Source: Myxococcales bacterium (GTDB lineage Bacteria; Myxococcota; Polyangia; Fen-1088). From it: a DNA stretch of 15,536 nt. Below the pieces are notes generated by a model. The model ran no database searches. It was given only the letters and a program-made list of their open reading frames with translations, and was not told the DNA's origin. The DNA is taken from positions 7,295 to 22,830 of the forward strand of contig PMLH01000638.1 of the NCBI GenBank assembly GCA_003159055.1. The letters are read 5' to 3'. Each line of letters opens with the position of its first letter. Position 1 is the first letter of the stretch. Of this stretch, positions 1-7,254 are shown one piece after another. Both the position numbers and the translations under genes were made by a program.

Positions 1-23
1 TGGCTGGCAGCCTGAAACCAGGG

Positions 24-1511
24 ATGTTGCTTGCCGAGACCTACCGGGTCGTCGGTCTGGTCGGCGAGGGCGGTATGGGGGAAGTGTACGAGGCGACCCA
101 TGACCGACTTTCGGGCCGGTATGCGGTCAAGGTTCTGCTCGCCGAGATCTCGAATCGCGCCGAGATCTTCCAGCGCTTTCGGCGCGAGGCAGAGGTCACC
201 TCTGGGCTGCGCCACCCGAACATCGTGCAGATTCTCGATTTCAACGTGACGCCCGAGGGACATCCGTATCTGGTGATGGAGTACCTGGACGGCATCGAGC
301 TGGCCGTGGAAATCGGCCGCGTGGGCGCGATGCCAGTCGCCCGAGTCCTCGATCTGGTCGGGCAGATCGCTTCGGCCCTGACGGCCGCCCACAATCACAA
401 GATTGTCCACCGCGATCTCAAGCCGCAAAATCTGTTCCTGGTGCGCCTGCCGGGCGAAGACCGCGAAGTGGTGAAGGTGGTGGACTTCGGCATCTCGAAG
501 GTTCGCGAAGCCACCACCAAGCTGACCCAAGAAGCCGCGGTGATGGGGACGCCGCAATACATGGCGCCCGAGCAGGCCGAGGGGAAGCTGGAACAGATTG
601 ACGAACGCACCGATGAATTTGCGCTGGCCGCGATCGCATACGAGATGCTGACCGGCCGTCCGGTCTTTCGCGGAGGCTCCGTCCCAGCCATCCTGTACCA
701 GGTCGTCCACCAGCAGCCCGAGCCGATGCGGAAGACGACCCCGATGGTTGGCCCGGCGCTCGAGGCAGTGGTGCTCAAGGCCTTGTCGAAGGCGCAGGAC
801 GACCGCTATCCAACCGTGCTTGCCTTTCACCGCGAGCTTGAGCGAGCCGCCGCAGCCGACCGAGATGTGCATACGACCGAGTTGACGGCGCCAGCCGTTG
901 CCCAGGCAGCGGCGGACTCGCCCGCGCCCCATCCGACGACGCTGGGTCTCGCCGTGGGGACGGTCGAGACCAGGACCCGGCGGCCATCGTACACGCGCAG
1001 GCGCTGGCTGGTGGCTGCGGGGCTCGCTGCTGTGGCCCTGGCCATGGTGGCAATCTTCGGTCTGCGTCGGTCGCCGACGCCGGTGGCGCCGCAACCACCG
1101 GCACCGCCACCGGTCGCGGCGAAGGAAATCCCGAAGCCGATTCCACCGGCCAAGGTTGCCACGGTGGAAGTTGAAAATGCGCCGCCCGGCCTGCACGTGA
1201 CGGTCGATGGCGTCGCCCAAGAGCTGCCGGTTGCTTTACCTGTTGGCCCCGAGGTGCACACCCTGGTTTTCGAGGCCCCTGGATACGAGCCCACCGAATT
1301 GCACGTCGACGGCACGCGCGAGCATCGGTCGATCGTGCTGGCGATGAAACAGCTCGCGCAGCCAGCGCCCGCACCTGCCCCCGAGAGGAAAGCGCCCAGT
1401 CCGAAAAAGGCGGCTGCAGAGGATGCCGCGAAGTCGGCTGCGGGCAAGCGCGGAGACAAGAAGCTGCGCAAGACCGGCCGCGGCGCGGAGATGTCCGAGG
1501 AATTCGAATAG
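24..1511 (+). CDS. Membrane Ser/Thr protein kinase with C-terminal PEGA domain
   Basis: Hanks-type Ser/Thr kinase that phosphorylates proteins in the cytoplasm. The glycine-rich loop is GEGGMGEV (14-21), the ATP lysine is K36 (AVKVL), the helix-C glutamate is probably E55, the catalytic loop is HRDLKPQN (129-136), DFG is at 154-156, and the activation segment ends GTPQYMAPEQ (175-184). All catalytic residues are present, so an active kinase is expected. A Pro/Ala-rich juxtamembrane stretch leads to one transmembrane helix (about 328-347), a Pro-rich linker, a PEGA-type beta domain (about 380-443) and a Lys/Arg/Ala-rich tail. One helix puts PEGA outside the cytoplasmic membrane, probably as sensor or cell-wall contact. 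The frame stays open to base 3 and encodes LKPG before the ATG, as in many homologues, and no good ribosome site precedes base 24. The true start may therefore lie left of the window. It is first in a unit with the next two genes (9 bp gap). Confidence 0.95.
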   Translation: MLLAETYRVVGLVGEGGMGEVYEATHDRLSGRYAVKVLLAEISNRAEIFQRFRREAEVTSGLRHPNIVQILDFNVTPEGHPYLVMEYLDGIELAVEIGRVGAMPVARVLDLVGQIASALTAAHNHKIVHRDLKPQNLFLVRLPGEDREVVKVVDFGISKVREATTKLTQEAAVMGTPQYMAPEQAEGKLEQIDERTDEFALAAIAYEMLTGRPVFRGGSVPAILYQVVHQQPEPMRKTTPMVGPALEAVVLKALSKAQDDRYPTVLAFHRELERAAAADRDVHTTELTAPAVAQAAADSPAPHPTTLGLAVGTVETRTRRPSYTRRRWLVAAGLAAVALAMVAIFGLRRSPTPVAPQPPAPPPVAAKEIPKPIPPAKVATVEVENAPPGLHVTVDGVAQELPVALPVGPEVHTLVFEAPGYEPTELHVDGTREHRSIVLAMKQLAQPAPAPAPERKAPSPKKAAAEDAAKSAAGKRGDKKLRKTGRGAEMSEEFE

Positions 1512-1520
1512 GGAGACGCG

Positions 1521-2723
1521 ATGAGACGGCACGTGAGCGCATTCTGCGTGGCAATCTTGGTGGCTTGCGCCTCTGGGGCGGTCATGGCGGGCGAGAAAGA
1601 AGATGCCAAGCAGCTCTTTGAAGCGGGCCTCACGCTCATGCGTGCGGACGACTTCGCTGGGGCAAGCGCGAGCTTCGAGCGTTCGATTGCCCTCTATCCG
1701 ACCCAGACCAGCCTGTTCAATCTGGCCAACTGTTACCGGGCCTTGCAGCGCTATGGCGAGGCACTGGCGACCATGGAGCGCCTGAAGCGAGATTTCGCCG
1801 ACAAGCTGAAACCCGAGATCAAGGAATCGATCGAGCGCCAGGCGCTAGAGATCCAATTGCTGGTGGCGAGTCTGACCGTGGAGATGGACCCGGCCGATGC
1901 AACCTTGAAGCTTGACGGCAAGCAAGTGGGAACAGGCCCGAAGCTCGGCCCCTTGCTTCTTCAGCCCGGCGAGCACGACCTCGAAGCGTCCCGGCCCGAC
2001 CGTCGCAGCCAGCGCCGCACCTTGAAACTCGAACCCGGCACAACCCGCACCGAGAAGCTCGTGCTGGAGATCGAGGCGGGCTCCTTGGTTGTGCGTGCCA
2101 ATCTGGATGGGGCGATGGTCTTCGTCGACGGCCAGCTGATTGGAACCACGCCGCTTGCGGAGCCGGTGTCGTTGCCGGTGGGCAAACACGTGCTCAGCCT
2201 GCGCGCCGCCGAGCACGAAGACATCGAACGCACCCTCGACGTGCAGGCCGGCGAAAGACAGGTCCTGGACATCGTGCTTAGCGCGAAACCGGTCCCCGTG
2301 GCGGTTCCCCAACCCGCGCCGCCCTCTGCAGGGCCGGTCGCTTTGCTCGCCGCGACCGAACCCAGCGCACCCAAGCCCAGGTCGCGCGTGCTGAGAGCTG
2401 TGACTTGGACCTCCGCGGTTGGGGCCGTTGCCGCTGGGGCCGTCGCCGGAACGTTCCTGTTTGTCCTGAACGGCCAGCACAGTGATTTCCAAAAATACAA
2501 CGATTTCTACGCGCAGTACGGGCGCGCGCAGGACGACGCCCAGCGAAGAAGCATCCGGGACGACATGAACCGCTCCAGCGGGATCGCCATCGGCTGTGGA
2601 ATCGGCGCAGGCGCGCTGGCAGTCACCGCGGCGGTAGCTTATCTCGTGGATCGCAGATCGAAGGCGGAAGGGAGCACGCCCAGCCTATCCCTGTCACCTG
2701 CAGGCCTTGGCGTGAGGTTCTGA
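1521..2723 (+). CDS. TPR and double-PEGA-domain envelope protein
   Basis: A 400-residue exported protein, probably a structural or signalling partner of the kinase encoded just upstream. The N-terminus is a signal peptide that can be read two ways: lipobox LVAC (13-16), giving a lipoprotein, or signal peptidase I cleavage after VMA (21-23). Residues 25-110 are helical and TPR-like (a FEAGLTLMRADDFAGASASFERSI motif-type repeat). Two PEGA domains follow at about 117-183 and 187-254, the second with the classic DGQLIGTTP loop. After a Pro/Ala linker come two hydrophobic helices (about 296-318 and 354-376) around a charged loop, then a short Ser-rich tail. A GGGAGA-like ribosome site lies 4 nt before the ATG, and the gap from the kinase stop is 9 bp. 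This architecture is common beside Ser/Thr kinases in Polyangia. Its biochemical role is unknown. Confidence 0.9.
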   Translation: MRRHVSAFCVAILVACASGAVMAGEKEDAKQLFEAGLTLMRADDFAGASASFERSIALYPTQTSLFNLANCYRALQRYGEALATMERLKRDFADKLKPEIKESIERQALEIQLLVASLTVEMDPADATLKLDGKQVGTGPKLGPLLLQPGEHDLEASRPDRRSQRRTLKLEPGTTRTEKLVLEIEAGSLVVRANLDGAMVFVDGQLIGTTPLAEPVSLPVGKHVLSLRAAEHEDIERTLDVQAGERQVLDIVLSAKPVPVAVPQPAPPSAGPVALLAATEPSAPKPRSRVLRAVTWTSAVGAVAAGAVAGTFLFVLNGQHSDFQKYNDFYAQYGRAQDDAQRRSIRDDMNRSSGIAIGCGIGAGALAVTAAVAYLVDRRSKAEGSTPSLSLSPAGLGVRF

Positions 2724-2731
2724 GTCGAGTC

Positions 2732-5179
2732 ATGCGAGTTCAATTTTCATGCCTATGTTCGGTCGCGCTCCTGGCCGGCTGCTACGACGTGACCTTGAAA
2801 GACTACAAGGGCGGCAACCGCGATTCTTCCGCGAGTGTAGGCACCGAGGTCAACCGCGACCGTGCCAGCGCCGAGGATGCCATCGAGGTCTCGCCCGACT
2901 CGTTCGACTATCGTGCCGATGCGAGCGCCGACGCCAGCGAGGACGGACCCGAGACCGAAGCCACGCCGGACGGCGAGCCAGATGCGGAGCCCGACATGGG
3001 GCCGGATATGGAACCTGATCTAGTGCCGGACGCGGAACCCGACCTGAGGCCGGACCTGCCGCTCCGACCAGACGTGAATTCGATTGTGGGGCGAGACTTG
3101 GTGTCGGAGATGCGGATGAGGCCGGACGTTCCGCCAGTCCTCGACATCGGGCCGGATCTTGCGGACGCCTTCCTGACCGCTGGTGGGGTCTTGAGCCTCG
3201 ATTTTGGCTCCGTGGTCGTTGGGGAATCCAGCACGGTCCTCAGCTTCACCCTCACGAATGCGGGCCAAAGGGAAAGCTTCCCCTTGGCAGTCTCGGCCAG
3301 CACCAGCGAGTTCGCAATCCAGAGTACCAACATCGACGACTGCTACTGGAGCGTCAAGACCTTGAAGCCAGGTGAGTCCTGCACTGTGCGCGTGGTGTTC
3401 ACCCCGGTCGCCAGCGGCTCCCGCGACGGGACGATTACCTTTTCGCCGGGGCCATCTTCGAGTAGCGGAACCATCAGCGTCATTGGCACCGGGCTTTCGC
3501 CGGCCAACCTGATCCCCAACACTTCGGGCCTTTCGTTTGGCTCTGTTCCCATCGGAACCTCAAGTGTCGTTCAGAGCTTCACGATCATCAATAAGGGTGA
3601 GGATACGAGCGGGGTCATCTGGCTCACGTCGACGAACAGCGATTTCGTGATCCAGACTGGCAGCGCCAACGATTGCATATCGGGCGTTACCACTTTGGCG
3701 CCAGGCGCGTCCTGTACCGTGCGCGTGGTGTTCATCCCGAGCACCAGCGGCTCCTACGGCGGCACGATCACCTTCTCACCCGCGTCGGCGGGAGCCGGGG
3801 CCATCAGTGTCAATGGCACGGGGCTCCTTCCGGCCTTTCTGACCGCCGGCAACACCTCAAGCCTTTCCTTTGGCCCCGTCCCAGTCGGAACTTCGAGCGC
3901 AGTTCAGGAATTCACCATCACGAACACGGGGCAGTCCACGAGCGGAGTCATCTCGGCTGCGTCGAGCAGTAGCGAGTTCGCCATCGAGAGTGGCAGCGCC
4001 GGGGATTGCGGATCCATCGTGCCAACCTTGGCCCCAGGCGCCTCCTGCACGGTTCGCGTTGTCTTCAGCCCCTCCGCCAACGGGAATCGGAGTGGCACCG
4101 TCACCTTCTCGGCGACGCAGGGAGGGAATGGAAGCGTCTCTCTCAGCGGTACCGGCATATGCCCCAACGACACTTTGGCCGATGGGACGGGAAACTGCGT
4201 GCCCATCGCTGGGGCGGCGTGGACACAGCGGGCTTCGTCGCGATCGTGGCGTTCGGTGGCGTCGTCGTCTGACGGGAGCAAGCTAGTCGCTGTGGCCAAC
4301 TACGGATATGTCTACACGTCGGCGGACTACTGTGTGACGTGGACGCAGCGGGGTTCGCAGCAGAATTGGACCTCGGTGGCGTCGTCGTCAGACGGGGCGA
4401 ACCTAGTGGCTGTGGCCGGGGGCTACACCTACACATCGACGAATTCAGGGGCGACGTGGACGCAGGGGGGCTTGCAGCAAGACTGGGCCTCAGTGGCGTC
4501 GTCGTCCGACGGGACGAAGCTAGTGGCTGTGGCCTATGGTGGCTACATCTACACGTCGGCGAATTCTGGGACGACCTGGACGCCGCGGGGCTCGTCGCAG
4601 AGCTGGCAGTCAGTGGCGTCGTCTTCCGACGGGACGAAGCTGGTGGCTGTGGCCTCCGGGAACTACATCTACACGTCGGCGGATTCTGGCGTGACGTGGA
4701 CGCCGCAGGGCGCGCCGATGCTGTCATGGCAGTCAGTGGCGTCGTCATCTGACGGGACGAAGCTGGTCGCTGTCGCCTACTACGAGGGCAAAATCTACAC
4801 GTCGACGGATTCTGGCGCGACGTGGACGCCGCGGGGCACCTCGCAGCAATGGTCTTCGGTGGCATCGTCGTCGGACGGAACCAAGTTGGTTGCTGTGGGC
4901 GAGGGAGGCACGTACACATCGACGGATTCGGGGGCAACGTGGACGTCACGGGCACCGTCGGTGTATGCGTACTCAGTGGCGTCATCGTCGGATGGCACAA
5001 AGCTCGTTGATGTATATGGAAACATCTACACATCAATGGACTCGGGTGTAACTTGGACCTCGCGAAACGCAAACTGCAATAGCCCCGGTGGGGCAGTGGC
5101 CATATCGGCAGACGGAAGCAAGCTGGTTGTCATGTGTGCGGACGGCTCCATCTTCACCTCGAGCGGCCCCGTTCCCTGA
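2732..5179 (+). CDS. Large surface lipoprotein: Asp/Pro spacer, three choice-of-anchor-D-type domains, BNR-like repeats
   Basis: An 815-residue predicted lipoprotein with lipobox LLAGC (C17). Residues about 45-148 form an acidic low-complexity spacer with PD dipeptides every 2-4 residues, probably lifting the rest off the membrane. Three tandem beta-sandwich domains (about 152-254, 261-365, 371-476) carry LSFG-V-VGTSS, FTITNTGQ and SCTVRVVF motifs. They resemble the choice-of-anchor D / ASPM-SPD2-Hydin family, and each has a likely Cys pair (DC...SC). A short Cys linker (C477/C489) joins them to about 325 residues of eight WTxRG...SVASSSDGxKLVAVA...YTSxDSGxTW repeats. The SxDxGxxW element is the Asp-box seen in BNR/sialidase-like propellers. 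No enzymatic residues are evident, so adhesion or binding is likelier than catalysis. The gap from the PEGA gene is 8 bp, suggesting cotranscription with the kinase. Confidence 0.9.
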   Translation: MRVQFSCLCSVALLAGCYDVTLKDYKGGNRDSSASVGTEVNRDRASAEDAIEVSPDSFDYRADASADASEDGPETEATPDGEPDAEPDMGPDMEPDLVPDAEPDLRPDLPLRPDVNSIVGRDLVSEMRMRPDVPPVLDIGPDLADAFLTAGGVLSLDFGSVVVGESSTVLSFTLTNAGQRESFPLAVSASTSEFAIQSTNIDDCYWSVKTLKPGESCTVRVVFTPVASGSRDGTITFSPGPSSSSGTISVIGTGLSPANLIPNTSGLSFGSVPIGTSSVVQSFTIINKGEDTSGVIWLTSTNSDFVIQTGSANDCISGVTTLAPGASCTVRVVFIPSTSGSYGGTITFSPASAGAGAISVNGTGLLPAFLTAGNTSSLSFGPVPVGTSSAVQEFTITNTGQSTSGVISAASSSSEFAIESGSAGDCGSIVPTLAPGASCTVRVVFSPSANGNRSGTVTFSATQGGNGSVSLSGTGICPNDTLADGTGNCVPIAGAAWTQRASSRSWRSVASSSDGSKLVAVANYGYVYTSADYCVTWTQRGSQQNWTSVASSSDGANLVAVAGGYTYTSTNSGATWTQGGLQQDWASVASSSDGTKLVAVAYGGYIYTSANSGTTWTPRGSSQSWQSVASSSDGTKLVAVASGNYIYTSADSGVTWTPQGAPMLSWQSVASSSDGTKLVAVAYYEGKIYTSTDSGATWTPRGTSQQWSSVASSSDGTKLVAVGEGGTYTSTDSGATWTSRAPSVYAYSVASSSDGTKLVDVYGNIYTSMDSGVTWTSRNANCNSPGGAVAISADGSKLVVMCADGSIFTSSGPVP
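4256..5170 (+). repeat. Eight tandem ~120-bp repeats encoding BNR/Asp-box units
   Basis: In-frame direct repeats inside the lipoprotein gene. The codons for VASSSDG-like motifs start at 4256, 4376, 4493, 4613, 4736, 4859, 4976 and 5096, so the period is 117-123 bp and always a multiple of three. The central copies are near-identical at DNA level (GACGGGACGAAGCTGGT and TACACGTCGGCGGATTCTGG recur), while the first and last copies diverge more. This suggests recent expansion by recombination or slippage from the middle. Confidence 0.9.
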
Positions 5180-5246
5180 GGTCTCACTCATAGTCGATAG
5201 CTGCAAAGATGCTCCGGCAAGCCTTCAACCTCGAGGATGACGGGCC

Positions 5247-5486
5247 ATGAGCCGCGTGCAGAAGTTCCGCTCGGCGGAGGACATGGCCCGCGCCGCTGTC
5301 GTGGTCTTGCCCGGCGATGGTTTCGAGCGGTTCGCCCGCCACTGCGCGAGGTACTTCGCGCTTGCGCCGCGTGTCTACCCTCGAGGTGTTTTTCGCTTCC
5401 ATACCATCGAGGAAGCTCAGGCGGCACGCGAACGCGTCACCGTGGACAGCCTTCGAGAGCCGAGGATGCGCGATCTCAAGGCGTGA
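5247..5486 (+). CDS. Small hypothetical protein, possible antitoxin-like
   Basis: A 79-residue, Arg-rich soluble protein with no signal peptide or membrane helix. It opens with KFRSAEDMARA and closes with a related-looking VFRFHTIEEAQAAR element around a central FERFARHCARYFALAPR segment. I recall similar short proteins (K-F/Y-RS-x-E-E-M start, F-K/R-F-R-S-x-E-E-A end), some beside nucleotidyltransferase-type toxin genes, but I cannot confirm a family. No partner gene follows: 165 non-coding bases separate it from the thioesterase gene. The start is ATG with a GAGG sequence about 11 nt upstream. It could be the remnant half of a two-gene module or a stand-alone regulator. Confidence 0.6.
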   Translation: MSRVQKFRSAEDMARAAVVVLPGDGFERFARHCARYFALAPRVYPRGVFRFHTIEEAQAARERVTVDSLREPRMRDLKA

Positions 5487-5503
5487 TGGCGTAGCGGGTG
5501 GCC

Positions 5504-5536
5504 TCGCGCCGCAAATGCGCCGTAAATGCGCCGTAA
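5504..5536. repeat. Short 11-bp tandem repeat (2 exact + 1 degenerate copy)
   Basis: ATGCGCCGTAA occurs twice back to back (5515-5525 and 5526-5536), preceded by a degenerate copy (TCGCGCCGCAA, 8 of 11 matching). It lies in the 165-bp gap between the small hypothetical gene and the thioesterase gene. An 11-bp period is about one helical turn, which would suit stacked protein sites, but chance duplication is equally possible. Confidence 0.6.
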
Positions 5537-5651
5537 CTATGAAGTCATGTGCCAGACGCGACGCCGCCTCTCCGAGGTCTCTGTTTTCTCTGTGCCCTCA
5601 GCTCGGTTGGCGTTTGACCGGGACGCCTTCGCGTGATACCGCAGACGAACC

Positions 5652-6161
5652 ATGAAGAGTCGGACCGACAAACGGCATACCGTCGCGAAGACGCGGGTCG
5701 AAACGGCCCAGGCGGTTCTGCCTGGGTTCACCAACGCCATGGGGACGCTGTTTGGCGGCGTGGTGATGCAATGGATCGACGTGGCGGCTGCTATCGCGGC
5801 TTCGCGCCATGCCGGCGGACCGGTGGCGACGGCGTCGATGGACCGGCTGCACTTTTTGCGCCCGGTTCGCGTCGAGGAATTCGTCATCGTGAAGGCCGAG
5901 GTCAGTTTCGCGGCGCGCACGTCGATGGAGGTCGAGGTGGAAGTGCTGGCGGAAAACCCGTGGACGGGCGAGCGGGCGCAAGCCACGCACGCGTTCCTGA
6001 CTTTTGTGGCGCTGGATGAGATGGGAAGACCGCGCCCAGTTCCGCGCCTGGTGACCGAGACCATGGCGGAAAAGCGACGGTTCAAACAGGCGGCCACGCG
6101 CAGGACAGCGCGCCTGCGCGAAAGGTCGGAACTGGGCAAGGCCATCGCGCATCGAAAGTAG
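5652..6161 (+). CDS. Acyl-CoA thioesterase, hotdog fold (YciA/BACH type)
   Basis: Cytoplasmic hydrolase of acyl-CoA thioesters, releasing free acid and CoA. The family signature N-x-x-G-x-x-x-GG-x6-D appears as N28, G31, G35-G36 and D43 (GTLFGGVVMQWIDVAA), with N28 and D43 as the probable catalytic pair. HFLRPVRVEE (67-76) is the second typical strand, followed by the EVEVLAENPWTGER strand region. Residues about 140-169 form a basic tail. The length (169) fits a single-hotdog protein that oligomerises. The ATG at 5652 is the only good candidate before the conserved domain, although its ribosome site is weak. The YgfZ-like gene begins 4 bp after the stop, so the two are probably cotranscribed. 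No functional link between them is obvious. Confidence 0.9.
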   Translation: MKSRTDKRHTVAKTRVETAQAVLPGFTNAMGTLFGGVVMQWIDVAAAIAASRHAGGPVATASMDRLHFLRPVRVEEFVIVKAEVSFAARTSMEVEVEVLAENPWTGERAQATHAFLTFVALDEMGRPRPVPRLVTETMAEKRRFKQAATRRTARLRERSELGKAIAHRK

Positions 6162-6165
6162 GCTC

Positions 6166-7155
6166 ATGTCTTCATCGCTCGAACTACAATCCCTGCGCGA
6201 ATCTGCGGTCTTCATCGACGGCGCCGGGCACGATATCCTGCGCGCGACCGGCAACGACCGCGTGGTCTTCTTGCAGCGGATCACGTCGGGAAAGGTCGCT
6301 GGGGTCGAGCCAGGGCAGGGCAGTCAGACGCTGCTTCTCGATGTGCGCGGTCGCATGCTTGCTCGGCTGCTGGTCTTCGTGCGCGGCAAGAGCGTTCGCA
6401 TCATCGTCCCGGCCGGGCAAGGCGAGTCGGTCGCCGCTGGGCTGTCGAAGTTCGCGATCATGGATGATTTCCAAATTGCGCCTGAGACAGAGCTGGCTTC
6501 GCTTGCCGTGCTTGGGCCGAAAGCCAGTCTCGCACTGACCGCGGCCGGGGTGGCCGTGCCGTCGGGCTTGGCCGAAGCGCCTTTGTACGCCCACGCGGAA
6601 ATCACGAGCGACGCGCACGGCCCGCTCTGGATCGCGCACGGCCGGGCTAGCGGCGCCGGCGGACTGTGCGTTGTCACCAGCCGCCCCGCCCGAGAGGCCA
6701 TCGCAGCATCGCTCTTGGGCGGCGGTATTCCGCGGCTACCAGGTGAAATCGCCGAGGCTCTTCGCATCGTGGCCATGGATCCGAAGCTTGGCAACGAGAT
6801 AGCGCCCGATCGTTTTCCCGTCGAGATCGGCCTTGGTGCGGCCATCGACCACAGCAAGGGTTGCTACGTCGGACAGGAAACCATCGTGCGCATGCGCGAC
6901 CGCGGAAACACCCGCAAGCGACTGGTGCTTCTGCGCCTGGCTGGCCCCGAGTTGCCCAAGGCGGGAGACAAGCTGGTCGCCCACGGGCAGCCGAGCGCCG
7001 GCGTTATCACCAGCGTGGGCTGTCTACCCGGCGAAAAACCGGTTGCGCTCGCTATCGCCGCAACGGCGGTTTCGGTCGGCGCGAAGGTGGAAGTGCAGCG
7101 CGAAGGCGGTTCGCTGGTCGCGGATATCGCTGGCGAAGTTCCGCCCTGGGGGTAG
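6166..7155 (+). CDS. ygfZ: YgfZ/GcvT-like folate-binding protein (Fe-S cluster protein maintenance)
   Basis: A 329-residue cytoplasmic protein of the aminomethyltransferase-like fold. The YgfZ signature K-G-C-Y-x-G-Q-E is at 231-238 (KGCYVGQE), with C233 the residue known to matter in E. coli YgfZ, followed by a typical GNTRKRLVLLRL strand. The N-terminal half has VFLQRITSGKVAGVEPGQGSQ and LLDVRGRM, matching the family's 'L...vtnd...l..gq...all.d.kGrv' pattern. Family members bind tetrahydrofolate and help assemble or repair particular Fe-S enzymes such as MiaB. The C-terminal barrel ends at PPWG, giving the usual length. It starts 4 bp after the thioesterase stop with only a weak ribosome site, consistent with translational coupling. 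Confidence 0.9.
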   Translation: MSSSLELQSLRESAVFIDGAGHDILRATGNDRVVFLQRITSGKVAGVEPGQGSQTLLLDVRGRMLARLLVFVRGKSVRIIVPAGQGESVAAGLSKFAIMDDFQIAPETELASLAVLGPKASLALTAAGVAVPSGLAEAPLYAHAEITSDAHGPLWIAHGRASGAGGLCVVTSRPAREAIAASLLGGGIPRLPGEIAEALRIVAMDPKLGNEIAPDRFPVEIGLGAAIDHSKGCYVGQETIVRMRDRGNTRKRLVLLRLAGPELPKAGDKLVAHGQPSAGVITSVGCLPGEKPVALAIAATAVSVGAKVEVQREGGSLVADIAGEVPPWG

Positions 7156-7226
7156 CCCTAAGCCCGCGACAAGCGCAGCGACGTCGCGGAAGGCCTCAGA
7201 GAGACGCCTTTCCACGACGGAGCTCG

Positions 7227-7248
7227 CACCCACCGGGAGCGGTGGGTG
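7227..7248 (+). terminator. Perfect 9-bp GC hairpin downstream of the ygfZ-like gene
   Basis: CACCCACCG (7227-7235) pairs exactly with CGGTGGGTG (7240-7248) around a GGAG tetraloop, 72 bases after the ygfZ stop. There is no U-run after it, so it is not a textbook intrinsic terminator. High-GC bacteria often use U-poor hairpins for termination or for 3'-end protection, and this is the strongest hairpin noticed between the two transcription units. Confidence 0.45.
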
Positions 7249-7254
7249 GTGGTC

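Noticed and set aside
775..1639. Two long minus-strand frames (259 and 270 residues) opposite the kinase C-terminus
   Set aside because: No domain or plausible start signals, and the composition is Arg/Ser/Ala/Pro-rich. The plus strand encodes the transmembrane helix and PEGA domain continuous with the kinase.
4143..5072. 309-residue minus-strand open frame opposite the BNR repeats
   Set aside because: Its repeated SRQNPSTCR-like composition is just the antisense of the tandem repeats. There is no domain, and the plus strand has a clear signal peptide and known motifs.
4256..5170. Regular ~120-bp repeats as a CRISPR-like or satellite array
   Set aside because: Repeats are in frame, multiples of three, and encode Asp-box units. 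There are no unique spacers and no cas genes.
5614..5640. TTGACC followed by GATACC as a sigma-70 promoter for the thioesterase gene
   Set aside because: The spacer is 15 bp and the -10 candidate lacks the conserved final T and first T, so it is no better than chance.
5515..5655. 46-residue open frame ending in an ATGA overlap with the thioesterase start
   Set aside because: It begins inside the 11-bp tandem repeat, has no ribosome site or recognisable motif, and runs through the CTCTGT low-complexity tract.
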